Source of the DNA: Bacteroidales bacterium
GTDB lineage: Bacteria > Bacteroidota > Bacteroidia > Bacteroidales > UBA932
Length of the DNA: 64,000 nucleotides
Direction of reading: 5' to 3'
NCBI GenBank assembly: GCA_017477245.1
Contig: JAFUWY010000020.1
Span: 62,001-126,000 of the forward strand
This document shows positions 43,882 to 52,737 of the stretch, piece by piece; within the stretch, counting starts at the first letter, position 1, and every line of letters begins with the position of its first letter. Under the pieces are notes generated by a model that worked only from the letters and a program-made list of their open reading frames with translations, searched no databases and was not told the origin of the DNA. The position numbers and the translations under genes were made by a program.

Positions 43882-44985
43882 ATGAAAAGAGTTTGCTGTT
43901 TGTTCGCGGCGTCGCTGCTGCTCGCCGCATGCGGCCCGAAGGGCGCGCCGGGCGTGGTGCCGGTGCCGGAGAAGATTTCGGCGGAGGCGCTCGAGCCGCT
44001 GGTGCGCTCGATCGACCTGGTCCCGCTGGAGACGCACGGGGATGATTTCCTCGGAGAGCAGACAGTATTATATTTAGCAGATGGTAAGTATCTTCTCAAG
44101 GACCCGGGCAACCGGAACCTGTTCTTGTATGGCCCGGACGGGAAGTTCCTGAATCGCATCGGCCGGGTCGGCCGGGGTCCGGGGGAATACCATAGCCTGA
44201 TGAATGCGCTGTATGCCAACGGACGAGTCCATGTGTATCAGGGTCGTTCCGACATGCTGGTCTATCGTCCGGACGGTACGCTCGAGAAGGCGGTGACGCT
44301 CCCGTCCGAAGGGGGAAATGCCTTTTATCCGCTGAAGGACGGCTGGCTGAACTATGTCGGATTCGCGTATACCGGCGATGACATGATCCAGTGGGTCCGG
44401 GAGGGGCAGGAACCCGTATCGCTGCTCCGGAAGCCGGGGCAGGCCCCCGTCGCACTGATGCAGGAGCGGCCCTTCTCGGAGCACGCGGGACGCATTTTCA
44501 TGCCCATCGCCTGGAGCGATGACGTCTATGCTTTCGCGGACGGGAAGGCGGAAATGTGGCTGGACCTGGACTTCGGCCGCTACACGATCGGAGACGAGTT
44601 CTTTGGCGGGAACCTGGATGCGGCGATGCGGATCCTGCAGACCCGCTACGGCACGCTGACCGCTTATTGGGAGAATGACCGGATGCGGGTTGTCGAAGCC
44701 TCGCGCGTGGAGAAGAAGGAAGGCAAGCCGTCTCCCGAACGGGAATGCCTCTACGGCCTCTTCCTTCATGGGAAATGGAATTGGGTGAGCGCCGGCGGCC
44801 CCAATGAGGCTCTGTTTGCCTTCAGCGTCGCCGGCATCGACGGCGACGCGCTGGTGTGCCTGCTGGATCCGCTGCTGCTCAAGGAGATGGACCCGGCCCT
44901 CAAGGCGAAAATCTCCAACCCGCAGGTGATCGATACCTTCGACGAATACAGCAACTACGTCGTTGCGAAACTGCATCTGAAGTAA
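43882..44985 (+). CDS. Propeller lipoprotein, paralogue J (subgroup II)
   Basis: A 367-residue lipoprotein with lipobox LLAAC (C17) and motif GRVGRGPGEY at 94-103. Residues 12-58 (LLLAACGPKGAPGVV... LVPLETHGDDFLG) and the last about 45 (LLDPLLLKEMDPALKAKISN ... VVAKLHLK) are nearly those of paralogue L; the middle differs more. ATG 43882 is chosen; the in-frame TTG at 43864 lies in the repeat element. Confidence 0.87.
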   Translation: MKRVCCLFAASLLLAACGPKGAPGVVPVPEKISAEALEPLVRSIDLVPLETHGDDFLGEQTVLYLADGKYLLKDPGNRNLFLYGPDGKFLNRIGRVGRGPGEYHSLMNALYANGRVHVYQGRSDMLVYRPDGTLEKAVTLPSEGGNAFYPLKDGWLNYVGFAYTGDDMIQWVREGQEPVSLLRKPGQAPVALMQERPFSEHAGRIFMPIAWSDDVYAFADGKAEMWLDLDFGRYTIGDEFFGGNLDAAMRILQTRYGTLTAYWENDRMRVVEASRVEKKEGKPSPERECLYGLFLHGKWNWVSAGGPNEALFAFSVAGIDGDALVCLLDPLLLKEMDPALKAKISNPQVIDTFDEYSNYVVAKLHLK

Positions 44986-45010
44986 GGACGACGGCGTTGT
45001 GTTGCGGGCG

Positions 45011-45084
45011 TTGATAATCAGGAAGTTACAAATTAACTTTCGGAAGAACCGCCGAAGGTTAAAATATAAGTGATTGATAATCAG
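45011..45084 (+). repeat. 74-bp TTGATAATCA element, copy 6
   Basis: TTGATAATCAG at 45011 and TTGATAATCAG at 45074. The hairpin is AACTTTCGG/CCGAAGGTT. The following TATAACAAAAATGAAAAC is shared with the sequence after copy 1, so copies 1 and 6 share downstream flanks up to the start codon. Confidence 0.9.
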
Positions 45085-45094
45085 TATAACAAAA

Positions 45095-46174
45095 ATGAAA
45101 ACAACAATGAAAACAACTCTTGCAAGCCTTGTTCTTCCCTGGATGCTGGTGTCTGCTGCCTTGGTCTCCTGCAGCCGCCCGGCGGCGGAACCGTCGGTGA
45201 TCCGCATGGCGGAGCTGAAGGAGGCGCCGATGCCCCAGGCGGGGCTGCCGTGCTTCTCGTCCGTGGAGCAGTTCCTGCTGGACCGGGAGCCGAACGACGC
45301 GTCCATAGCGCTCCCGGAGAAGGTTGTCGTGGCTGGGGAGCGGATATATATCCTGGGATATAGCGGGGACATGCGTCTAGCGTATGTCTCTGAATATGAC
45401 CACGAAGGCCGCGCGGTCCGGATGATGGGCCGCCGGGGTCGGGGACCGGGCGAATACGCCCGGGCGCAGGACTTCGTCGTGGGCCCGGAGGGAGACTGCC
45501 GGATCCTGCTGGTGGACCGGGGCGAGGCGATGCTGTACCATTACGGCCCGGACGGGACGTTCCTCGGAAAGGCTTCTCCGGCAGGGCCGGATCCGGTGTC
45601 CCCGTATTATCTGGCCGCCCTTCCCTCCGGCGAACTGCTCGTGGGGACGACCCTCTGGGACGAATCCGCGTGGAAGGACTACCGGGTGGTGGTCTGCGAC
45701 ACCTTGCTGCAGGCCCGCAGCGGGATGATTCCGGATCCTCACAACCTGGATCCGAATTTCGCGTTCTCGAACGTGGGGATCTGCGACACCGGGGAGGACT
45801 TCCAATACATCGTGCCGATGGAGGATTGCGTACACCGCTTCGACCGGGCGGGGAATGACATCGGCTCGGTGCGCATCGATTTCGGGCCCGCCGCGCTCAC
45901 GGATGACATCCGCATCGACGTGGAGCCCCATCTCGATGAGCTGAAGGAGAAGAGTTTCCTGTTCAACGCCGCCTACGTGGACGAGGCCTGGCTGTTCGGT
46001 TCGCTGCAGGAGAAAGGCAAGCATCGGAGCTTCGCCGTGGACCGCGCCGCCGGGGTGCGGTATGCGACTGACGATCTCTACGGGTGGTTCCAAGGCGTCT
46101 GGGACGGCCGCGCCGTCTGGCTCAAGGACACCGAGGACGGCTGGCAACTGACCCTTTGCACGCTGCGGCGCTAA
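45095..46174 (+). CDS. Propeller lipoprotein, paralogue K
   Basis: A 359-residue lipoprotein with lipobox LVSC (C26) and motif GRRGRGPGEY at 112-121. Apart from the motif it is not close to the two main subgroups. A second ATG at 45107 is possible. The 5' leader is copied from the same source as that of paralogue C (AACAAAAATGAAAACA), although the mature proteins differ. Confidence 0.85.
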   Translation: MKTTMKTTLASLVLPWMLVSAALVSCSRPAAEPSVIRMAELKEAPMPQAGLPCFSSVEQFLLDREPNDASIALPEKVVVAGERIYILGYSGDMRLAYVSEYDHEGRAVRMMGRRGRGPGEYARAQDFVVGPEGDCRILLVDRGEAMLYHYGPDGTFLGKASPAGPDPVSPYYLAALPSGELLVGTTLWDESAWKDYRVVVCDTLLQARSGMIPDPHNLDPNFAFSNVGICDTGEDFQYIVPMEDCVHRFDRAGNDIGSVRIDFGPAALTDDIRIDVEPHLDELKEKSFLFNAAYVDEAWLFGSLQEKGKHRSFAVDRAAGVRYATDDLYGWFQGVWDGRAVWLKDTEDGWQLTLCTLRR

Positions 46175-46233
46175 GCGCCTGGCGCGTCGCGGGCTGCCGT
46201 TTTTGTAAGTGCTTGATCGACAAAGAAATAGTA

Positions 46234-46265
46234 TTTTGCTCCGGGGAAATAGTCCCGGAGCAAAA
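46234..46265 (+). promoter_or_regulatory. Hairpin/dyad upstream of paralogue L
   Basis: A perfect 12-bp stem TTTTGCTCCGGG / CCCGGAGCAAAA with an 8-base loop. A weaker copy lies before paralogue H (41532-41561). TATTTTG at 46232 overlaps the left arm and resembles a -7 element, so the dyad could be an operator or the first structure of the leader. ATG 46293 follows 27 bases later. Confidence 0.55.
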
Positions 46266-46292
46266 ATAGAAACAGTTGATAGTAAGTCAGAT

Positions 46293-47426
46293 ATGAAAAC
46301 AGCACAGATTCAATTCCGTTGTTTGGCGGGACTGGCCGGCGCCGCGGCGTCGCTGCTGCTCGCCGCGTGCGGCCCGAAGGGCGCGCCGGGCGTGGTGACG
46401 GTGCCGGAGAATATCTCGCAGGATGCGCTCGAGCCGCTGGTGCGCTCGATCGACCTGGTCCCGCTGGAGACGCACGGGGATGATTTCCTCGGGCAGGGGA
46501 CCTTCCTGATTCCTGCGGACGAGAAGTATCTGCTCGTGGACGAGGGGAACAGGAAACAGCACCTGTACGGCCCGGACGGGAAGTTCCTGAACCGGATCGG
46601 GCGGGAAGGCCGGGGCCCGGAGGAGTACCACATGCTCTTCAACGTGCTGTACACGGGCGGACGGGTTTATGTCTATCAGAATGGATCGGACCTGCTGGTC
46701 TATCGCCAGGACGGCTCGTTCGAGAAGAAACTGAACTTGCCCGCCGAAGGTTGCAACGCTTTCTTCCCGCTGGAGGACGGTTATCTGGCCTATATCGGCT
46801 ATGTCGGTCCGGGTGATGACATGATCCAGTGGATCCCGGAAGGGCAGGAACCCGTGTCGCTGGTCCCGAAGCGGGGGCCGTTACCCTTCCCAATGATGCA
46901 GCAGCGGCCTTTCTCGGAGTATGGGGGACGCATCTTCATGCCGGATGCCATGGGAGAGCAGGTCTATGCCTTCGCTGATGGGAAGGCGGAGACCTGGCTG
47001 AACCTGGATTTCGGCCGCTTCACGGCTGGGGAAGAGCTCTTCAGCGGCGACGTGGATGCGGCTTTCCGGATCCTGGAGACCCGCCATGCGAATGTCGGCG
47101 CCTATTGGGAGAACGAGCGGATGCGGGTCGTCGAGGCACAGCGGTCGGAGAAGAAAGACGACAGTTCGCCTTTCCCCGACCGGGAGATTATCTACGGGCT
47201 CTTCCTCCACGGGAAATGGAACTGGGTGAACACCGGCGACATCGGTGCCACGCCGTTCGCCCACAGCGTCTCCGGCCTTGACGGCGACGCGCTGGTCTGC
47301 CTGCTGGACCCGCTGCTGCTCAAGGAGATGGACCCGGCCCTCCGGGCGAAAATCTCCAATCCGCAGGTCCTCGACACGTTGGATGAGAACAGCAATTTCG
47401 TCGTCGCGAAACTGCATCTGAAATAA
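46293..47426 (+). CDS. Propeller lipoprotein, paralogue L (subgroup II)
   Basis: A 377-residue lipoprotein with lipobox LLAAC (C26) and motif GREGRGPEEY at 103-112. It is the closest relative of J, with nearly identical segments at both ends (GPKGAPGVV..., LLDPLLLKEMDPAL). ATG 46293 gives a normal signal peptide; earlier in-frame starts are in the repeated leader. It is the last of the array and is followed by a strong terminator. Confidence 0.87.
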   Translation: MKTAQIQFRCLAGLAGAAASLLLAACGPKGAPGVVTVPENISQDALEPLVRSIDLVPLETHGDDFLGQGTFLIPADEKYLLVDEGNRKQHLYGPDGKFLNRIGREGRGPEEYHMLFNVLYTGGRVYVYQNGSDLLVYRQDGSFEKKLNLPAEGCNAFFPLEDGYLAYIGYVGPGDDMIQWIPEGQEPVSLVPKRGPLPFPMMQQRPFSEYGGRIFMPDAMGEQVYAFADGKAETWLNLDFGRFTAGEELFSGDVDAAFRILETRHANVGAYWENERMRVVEAQRSEKKDDSSPFPDREIIYGLFLHGKWNWVNTGDIGATPFAHSVSGLDGDALVCLLDPLLLKEMDPALRAKISNPQVLDTLDENSNFVVAKLHLK

Positions 47427-47428
47427 AA

Positions 47429-47465
47429 AAGAACGGCCAGCGTCCCGAAGGACCTGGCCGTTCTT
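47429..47465. terminator. Bidirectional terminator between paralogue L and galK
   Basis: AAGAACGGCCAG (47429-47440) and CTGGCCGTTCTT (47454-47465) form a perfect 12-bp stem. The A-rich left edge and T-rich right edge let it serve both convergent genes. Confidence 0.85.
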
Positions 47466-47484
47466 CCTGGATCCCGCAGGGCGC

Positions 47485-48639
47485 CTAGAGCTTGCGGGCG
47501 CCGTCGGAGATGACGACGTCGTAGACCTTCGGGGCGTGGCCGAACTTGGCGGTGAATTCCGCCACGGCGGTGTCCACGAAGTCCTTGTAGAGCTCCTTCT
47601 TGACGAGGTTGATGGTGCAGCCGCCGAAGCCGCCGCCCATCACGCGGGAGCCGGAGACGTCCATCTTGCGGGCGAGCTTGTTGAGGAAGTCGAGCTCCTC
47701 GCAGCTCACCTCGTAGAGCTTGGACATGCCGAAGTGGGTCTGGTACATCATCTCGCCGGCGGTCTCGTAGTCGCCGCGCTCCAGGGCGTCGCAGAAGTCG
47801 AGCACGCGCTGGACCTCGCCGATGACGTACTCCGCGCGGAGGAAGTCCTCCTCGGGGATGTCGGCGCGGACCTCCTCGAGCCACACGCGCTTGGCGTCGC
47901 TGAGGGTTTCGACCTCGGGATGGAGCTTGCGCATCGCGGCCGCTGCGTTCTCGCAGGAGGCGCGCCGCTTGTTGTAGGCGGAGGAGGCGAGCTCATGCTT
48001 GACGCAGGAGTCAATCAGCACAAGCTTGTAGCCGGCGGCTTCCGGATCGAAGGGGAAGTATTTGTACTCCAGGGTCTTGCAATTGAGGCGGATGAGGTTG
48101 CCCTTCTTGCCGAAGCAGGAGGCGAACTGGTCCATGATGCCGCAATTGACCCCGCAGTAGTTGTGCTCGGTGCTCTGGCCGATCTTGGCGAGCTCGAACT
48201 TGTCGATACCGTTCTGGAAGAGGTCGTTGAGCGCGAATGCGAAGCAGCTCTCGAGGGCCGCGGAGGAGCTCAGGCCGGCGCCGAGGGGCACGTCGCCCGC
48301 GAAGACGGCGTCGAAGCCCTCGACCTTGCCGCCGCGCTTGATGGTCTCGCGGCACACGCCGAAGACGTAGCGGGCCCAGGCCTCGGCGGGCTTGTCCTCC
48401 TCGTTCAGGCCGAAGGACGTCGCGGCGTCGTAGTCCAGGGAGTAGAGGTTGACCTTGGCGGTGCCGTTGAGCTTGATCTCGGCCATGATGCCTTTGTCGA
48501 TGGCGCCCGGGAAGACATAACCGCCGTTGTAGTCGGTATGCTCACCGATGAGGTTGACGCGTCCGGCGGACGCATACATGGCGCCGCCTTCGCCGTAGAG
48601 GGCGAGGAATTTCTCGTGGATTCTGGTCTTCATTTCCAT
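47485..48639 (-). CDS. galK: Galactokinase
   Basis: A 384-residue GHMP kinase that makes galactose-1-phosphate from galactose and ATP. The galactokinase signature GRVNLIGEHTDYNGG is near the N-terminus, the phosphate loop GAGLSSSAALE is in the middle, and GGGFGGCTI is near the C-terminus. An earlier TTG would extend it by nine residues, but ATG 48639 gives the usual family length. galT, galE and galM are not nearby; substrate could come from the beta-galactosidase at 17.8 kb. Confidence 0.95.
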   Translation of the reverse strand: MEMKTRIHEKFLALYGEGGAMYASAGRVNLIGEHTDYNGGYVFPGAIDKGIMAEIKLNGTAKVNLYSLDYDAATSFGLNEEDKPAEAWARYVFGVCRETIKRGGKVEGFDAVFAGDVPLGAGLSSSAALESCFAFALNDLFQNGIDKFELAKIGQSTEHNYCGVNCGIMDQFASCFGKKGNLIRLNCKTLEYKYFPFDPEAAGYKLVLIDSCVKHELASSAYNKRRASCENAAAAMRKLHPEVETLSDAKRVWLEEVRADIPEEDFLRAEYVIGEVQRVLDFCDALERGDYETAGEMMYQTHFGMSKLYEVSCEELDFLNKLARKMDVSGSRVMGGGFGGCTINLVKKELYKDFVDTAVAEFTAKFGHAPKVYDVVISDGARKL

Positions 48640-48679
48640 AATTATGTGATTGTATGAGTTATCCAATTCAAGGCAATCA

Positions 48680-48687
48680 CAAATGTA
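48680..48687 (-). promoter_or_regulatory. Probable -7 element for galK
   Basis: TACATTTG on the minus strand fits TAnnTTTG and lies 40 bases before galK ATG 48639. It sits directly after the stop codon of the upstream nuclease-like gene, so galK can be expressed on its own. Confidence 0.55.
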
Positions 48688-49659
48688 TCAAAAATAAACG
48701 ACAATGACAATAGGCAGGTGGTCGCTCAGGCCGCCGCGGTAGCGGGGGCCGGCGAAGGTCCGGCGGGGCTTCTGGCCGCCGAACGCCGCGTCGGCCTCCA
48801 GCAGCGCCGGATCGGCGAAGACCTCCTCCCGCACCCGGGCGAAGCCCTCGGCGAAATGCCCGTCGATCTTCTCCCACCGGCCGTTGTACTTCAGCGTCCC
48901 GCGGTGGCCGCTTGCGTCATTCCGGGCTTGACCCGGAACCTCCTCCCACAGATCCTCATTGAAATCCCCCACCGACAGGATCCGTCGCACCCCGGCCCCG
49001 CGCAGCGAGTCGGTCAGTGCGGCGAGCCGCCCGAGCGCGAGCGAGCGCCGCTCCGCCTTGCCGCCGATCTGCGAGGGGTGGTGGTTGACCAGCACGGCGA
49101 GGCTGTCGAACTCCGCCAGCAGGATGTCGCGCGTCGCCATCACGCCCCCGGCGCTGTCGGGGACGTGCTTGGGCACGGCGGCGCGCAGCGGCAGCGTGGA
49201 GCGCCGCGCCAGCAGCGCGCAGTCGATCCCCCGGTGGTCCGGGGAGTCGAAGTGCACGATCCGGTAGTCGAGCTTGCGCAGGAGCGTCCGGCTGACCAGC
49301 TGCCGCAGCACGAAGGCATTCTCCACCTCGGCGAAGCCGACCGCGTCGGGCAGCCGCCCGTAGCGGTCCGCGATGCGTAGCAGGGTCTTGGCGATGCCGT
49401 CGCACTTGGCGTAGAACCGGCCCGCCGTCCAGTACTGCGGCTTGCCGTCGGAGTGATAGTCGAAGAAATTCTCCACGTTCCAGAAAATGAACAGCAAGGA
49501 ATCCTGCGGATTCCCGGAGGTTTTCACCCCCTGCACCCCCTCGAGGGGGATGGCCGGATGATCGCTGACGCGATCCGGCAGGCACGGAGGCAACACCATC
49601 CAAGTGCGGGCAGAGAACCCGGCAAACAAAAGAAGAAGAATCATCATAGTCCGTTTCAT
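48688..49659 (-). CDS. Exported endonuclease/exonuclease/phosphatase-fold protein
   Basis: A 323-residue protein with an N-terminal signal-like segment (MKRTMMILLLLFAGFSART). Fold motifs are in order: FWNVENFFD, VGFAEVEN, DHRGIDCALLAR, VNHHPSQIGG, SVGDFNED and the catalytic end GLSDHLPIV. These fit a metal-dependent phosphoesterase acting in the periplasm; the substrate (nucleic acid or phosphorylated small molecule) is not clear. A palindromic repeat encodes VPGQARNDA in frame, between GDFNEDLWEE and GTLKYNGRWEKIDG, and looks like an insertion tolerated in a surface loop. Confidence 0.88.
   Translation of the reverse strand: MKRTMMILLLLFAGFSARTWMVLPPCLPDRVSDHPAIPLEGVQGVKTSGNPQDSLLFIFWNVENFFDYHSDGKPQYWTAGRFYAKCDGIAKTLLRIADRYGRLPDAVGFAEVENAFVLRQLVSRTLLRKLDYRIVHFDSPDHRGIDCALLARRSTLPLRAAVPKHVPDSAGGVMATRDILLAEFDSLAVLVNHHPSQIGGKAERRSLALGRLAALTDSLRGAGVRRILSVGDFNEDLWEEVPGQARNDASGHRGTLKYNGRWEKIDGHFAEGFARVREEVFADPALLEADAAFGGQKPRRTFAGPRYRGGLSDHLPIVIVVYF
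48916..48939 (-). repeat. Palindromic dispersed repeat inside a coding sequence
   Basis: TTCCGGG (48920-48926), loop CTTGA, CCCGGAA (48932-48938), in the context GTCATTCCGGGCTTGACC. This GTCATTCCGGG palindrome is a type of dispersed repeat seen in many bacterial genomes. Here it is in frame within the endonuclease/phosphatase-fold gene. Confidence 0.75.
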
Positions 49660-49683
49660 TCTGCGAATATGGCGAAAATTGCG

Positions 49684-49691
49684 TAAATTTG
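49684..49691 (+). promoter_or_regulatory. Probable -7 element for ychF
   Basis: TAAATTTG matches the consensus and lies 21 bases before ATG 49713. Its divergent neighbour is the nuclease-like gene starting at 49659. Confidence 0.65.
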
Positions 49692-49712
49692 CGCCACCAA
49701 AAAGAAAGAAAC

Positions 49713-50808
<1,096 letters not shown>

Positions 50809-50816
<8 letters not shown>

Positions 50817-51393
50817 CTTAACAATAGAGTGCTCCAAGTGCGGAGCGAGACATACCCTGGAGGTGCCGCAGAGCGTCAACGCCGCGGCCGACCCCGAACT
50901 CAAGGAGCGGGTGCGCAGCGGCGCGCTCTTCACCTGGAGCTGCCCGCACTGCGGCACGCTCAACCTCCTCAATTTCCCCTTCCTCTACCACGACCCGTCG
51001 GAGCACCTGATGATTGTGCTCTCTGAGACGCCGCTGGGTGCCGAGGGCGTGCCCGAGGGCTACACCGGCCGCCAGGTGCGCACGCCCGGCGACCTGATCG
51101 AGAAAGTCAAGATCTTCGACGCCGGCCTGAACGACCTGCTGGTGGAGATGTGCAAGTTCGTGACCTGCCAGGAGTTGAAGAAGGAAGTGCCGATGCGCTT
51201 CGTCCGGCTGGACGGCGCGGACGGCGAGATGACCTTCACCTATCCCGAGGGGGGCGAGATGCAGCTCGTCGCCGTCGGGTTCAATGTCTACGAAGATTGC
51301 GCCGGCATCCTGCGGCGCAACCCCCACATCCGTGAGTCGGTCACCGGCCTCGCCACGATCGACCAGGCCTGGCTCTCGCAGTTCTTCCGGTAA
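50809..51393 (+). CDS. CpXC-domain protein
   Basis: A 194-residue protein with two zinc-ribbon-like pairs near the N-terminus: CSKCGARH and, after about 35 residues, CPHCGTLN. This spacing and the following NFPFLYHDPSEHLMIVL block match the CpXC domain found in small bacterial proteins of unknown function. The start overlaps the end of ychF by 8 bases, so translation is coupled. A 74-bp repeat element follows the stop. Confidence 0.82.
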
Positions 51394-51403
51394 AAGACAG
51401 GGC

Positions 51404-51477
51404 TTGATTATCAGACAATTATGATTTAACCTTCGGAGAAATATCCGAAGGATAATTTGTAAGTCGTTGATTATCAA
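51404..51477 (-). repeat. 74-bp TTGATAATCA element, copy 7 (inverted)
   Basis: TTGATTATCAG at 51404 and TTGATTATCAA at 51467, 63 bases apart. Read on the minus strand it gives TTGATAATCAA, TTACAAATTA and the TCCTTCGG/CCGAAGG hairpin, matching the other copies, so this one is inverted. Its edge supplies the TGA stop of uxuA, so here too the element sits at the 3' end of a gene in the gene's own direction. Confidence 0.85.
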
Positions 51478-52655
51478 CAATCCTTTGCTCGGGTCCTTTG
51501 GCGCACGGCGGCCATCATCCCTTCGACCTGCCCCAGGGCGAGCATGCGCCCGTGGAAGGAGTATCCCGGGTTGTAGCCGATCCGCTCGTCGCCGAGCATC
51601 GTCTTGCCGTGGTCCACGCGCATCGGCAGGGGCCGTCCCTCGGCCTCGAAGATGCGCACCAGCTCCACGAGGTCGGCGCGCCCGGCGGTGTGCGGCGCCT
51701 CGACGAAGTCGCCGCCCGGCAGCACGTCGCACGAGCGCAGGTGCACGAAGTGCGTGCGCGGCGCGAATTCGCGGGCCATCGCCACGACGTCGTTGTGCGC
51801 GCCCGCGGAGAGGGAGCCGGCGCAGAAGGTCAGCCCGTTGTGCCAGTCGTCCACCGCGCCGAGCAGCCAGCGGATGTCGTCGGCGTCGCAGCAGAGGCGC
51901 GGCATGCCGAAGACGGGCATCGGCGGGTCGTCGGGGTGGATGCACAGGCGCATGTCCCACTGCCGGCAGACCGGCATCACGGCCTCGAGGAAGTACCGGA
52001 GGTTCTCGCGCAGCTGCGCCTTCGTCATCCCGGCGTACGGCGCCATCAGGGCGCGGAATTTCTCCACTGGCGAGCCGCCCCCGCCCAGCGGGCCGTTGAT
52101 GAAGCCCTGGGTCTTGGTGATGATCGTGTCGATGATCTGCGCGCGGTCGGCGTCCGTGGCCGTGCGGTCCAGCGCCTCCACTTTCTCCACCACCTCCGGC
52201 GGGAAATCCTCCGCTGCGCCTTCGCGCGCGAGGATCTTGATGTCGAACCAGGCGAAGCGGACGTAGTCGAAATACAGCGAGAGCGTCCCGTCCGGCATCG
52301 GGCGCTCCAGGTCGGTGCGCACCCAGTCGATCACGGGCATGAAGTTGTAGCAGACGGTGTGGATGCCGCAGCGGCCAAGGTTCTCAAGACTATGTATATA
52401 ATTTGCTATCAGCGCGTCCCGGTCGGGACCCGCGTATTTGATCTGCTCGCTGACCGGCAGGCTCTCCACCACCGACCAGCGCAGGCCGGCGGCTTCGATC
52501 CGCTCCTTCGCGGCGCGGATCTCCGCCTCGGGCCACAACTCTCCCGGGGCATATTGGTGCAGGGCGGTGACGACTCCTTCGACGCCGATCTGGCGCATCA
52601 TTTCCAACGTGACTTTGTCGGAGGGGCCGAACCACCTCCAGGTTTTCTCCATCAT
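51474..52655 (-). CDS. uxuA: Mannonate dehydratase
   Basis: About 393 residues. The enzyme removes water from D-mannonate to give 2-keto-3-deoxygluconate in the hexuronate pathway. The N-terminus MEKTWRWFGPSDKVTLEMMRQIGVEGVVTALHQ is diagnostic. Metal-site blocks include CIHPDDPP, CAGSLSAGAHNDV, HLRSCDVLPGGDF and MRVDHGKTM. Two adjacent ATG codons (52655, 52652) are possible. The stop codon comes from repeat element copy 7. It fits with the GH115 and GH43 genes near 60 kb, whose glucuronate product could feed this pathway. Confidence 0.95.
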   Translation of the reverse strand: MMEKTWRWFGPSDKVTLEMMRQIGVEGVVTALHQYAPGELWPEAEIRAAKERIEAAGLRWSVVESLPVSEQIKYAGPDRDALIANYIHSLENLGRCGIHTVCYNFMPVIDWVRTDLERPMPDGTLSLYFDYVRFAWFDIKILAREGAAEDFPPEVVEKVEALDRTATDADRAQIIDTIITKTQGFINGPLGGGGSPVEKFRALMAPYAGMTKAQLRENLRYFLEAVMPVCRQWDMRLCIHPDDPPMPVFGMPRLCCDADDIRWLLGAVDDWHNGLTFCAGSLSAGAHNDVVAMAREFAPRTHFVHLRSCDVLPGGDFVEAPHTAGRADLVELVRIFEAEGRPLPMRVDHGKTMLGDERIGYNPGYSFHGRMLALGQVEGMMAAVRQRTRAKDC

Positions 52656-52699
52656 GGTCAAAAGGTTTATTACTAAAGACAAAGTTAGAAAAAATACCT

Positions 52700-52707
52700 A
52701 TCTTTGC
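52700..52707 (+). promoter_or_regulatory. Probable -7 element for the YeiH-type gene
   Basis: TATCTTTG lies 30 bases before ATG 52738 in the A/T-rich gap between divergent uxuA and this gene. The -33 match is weak. Confidence 0.6.
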
Positions 52708-52737
52708 AGACTGAAAATGTACCAAAACCTGTAGATA

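Noticed and set aside
48640-48666. Galactokinase starting at TTG 48666
   Set aside because: ATG 48639 gives the usual length and lies correctly downstream of the -7 element at 48680-48687.
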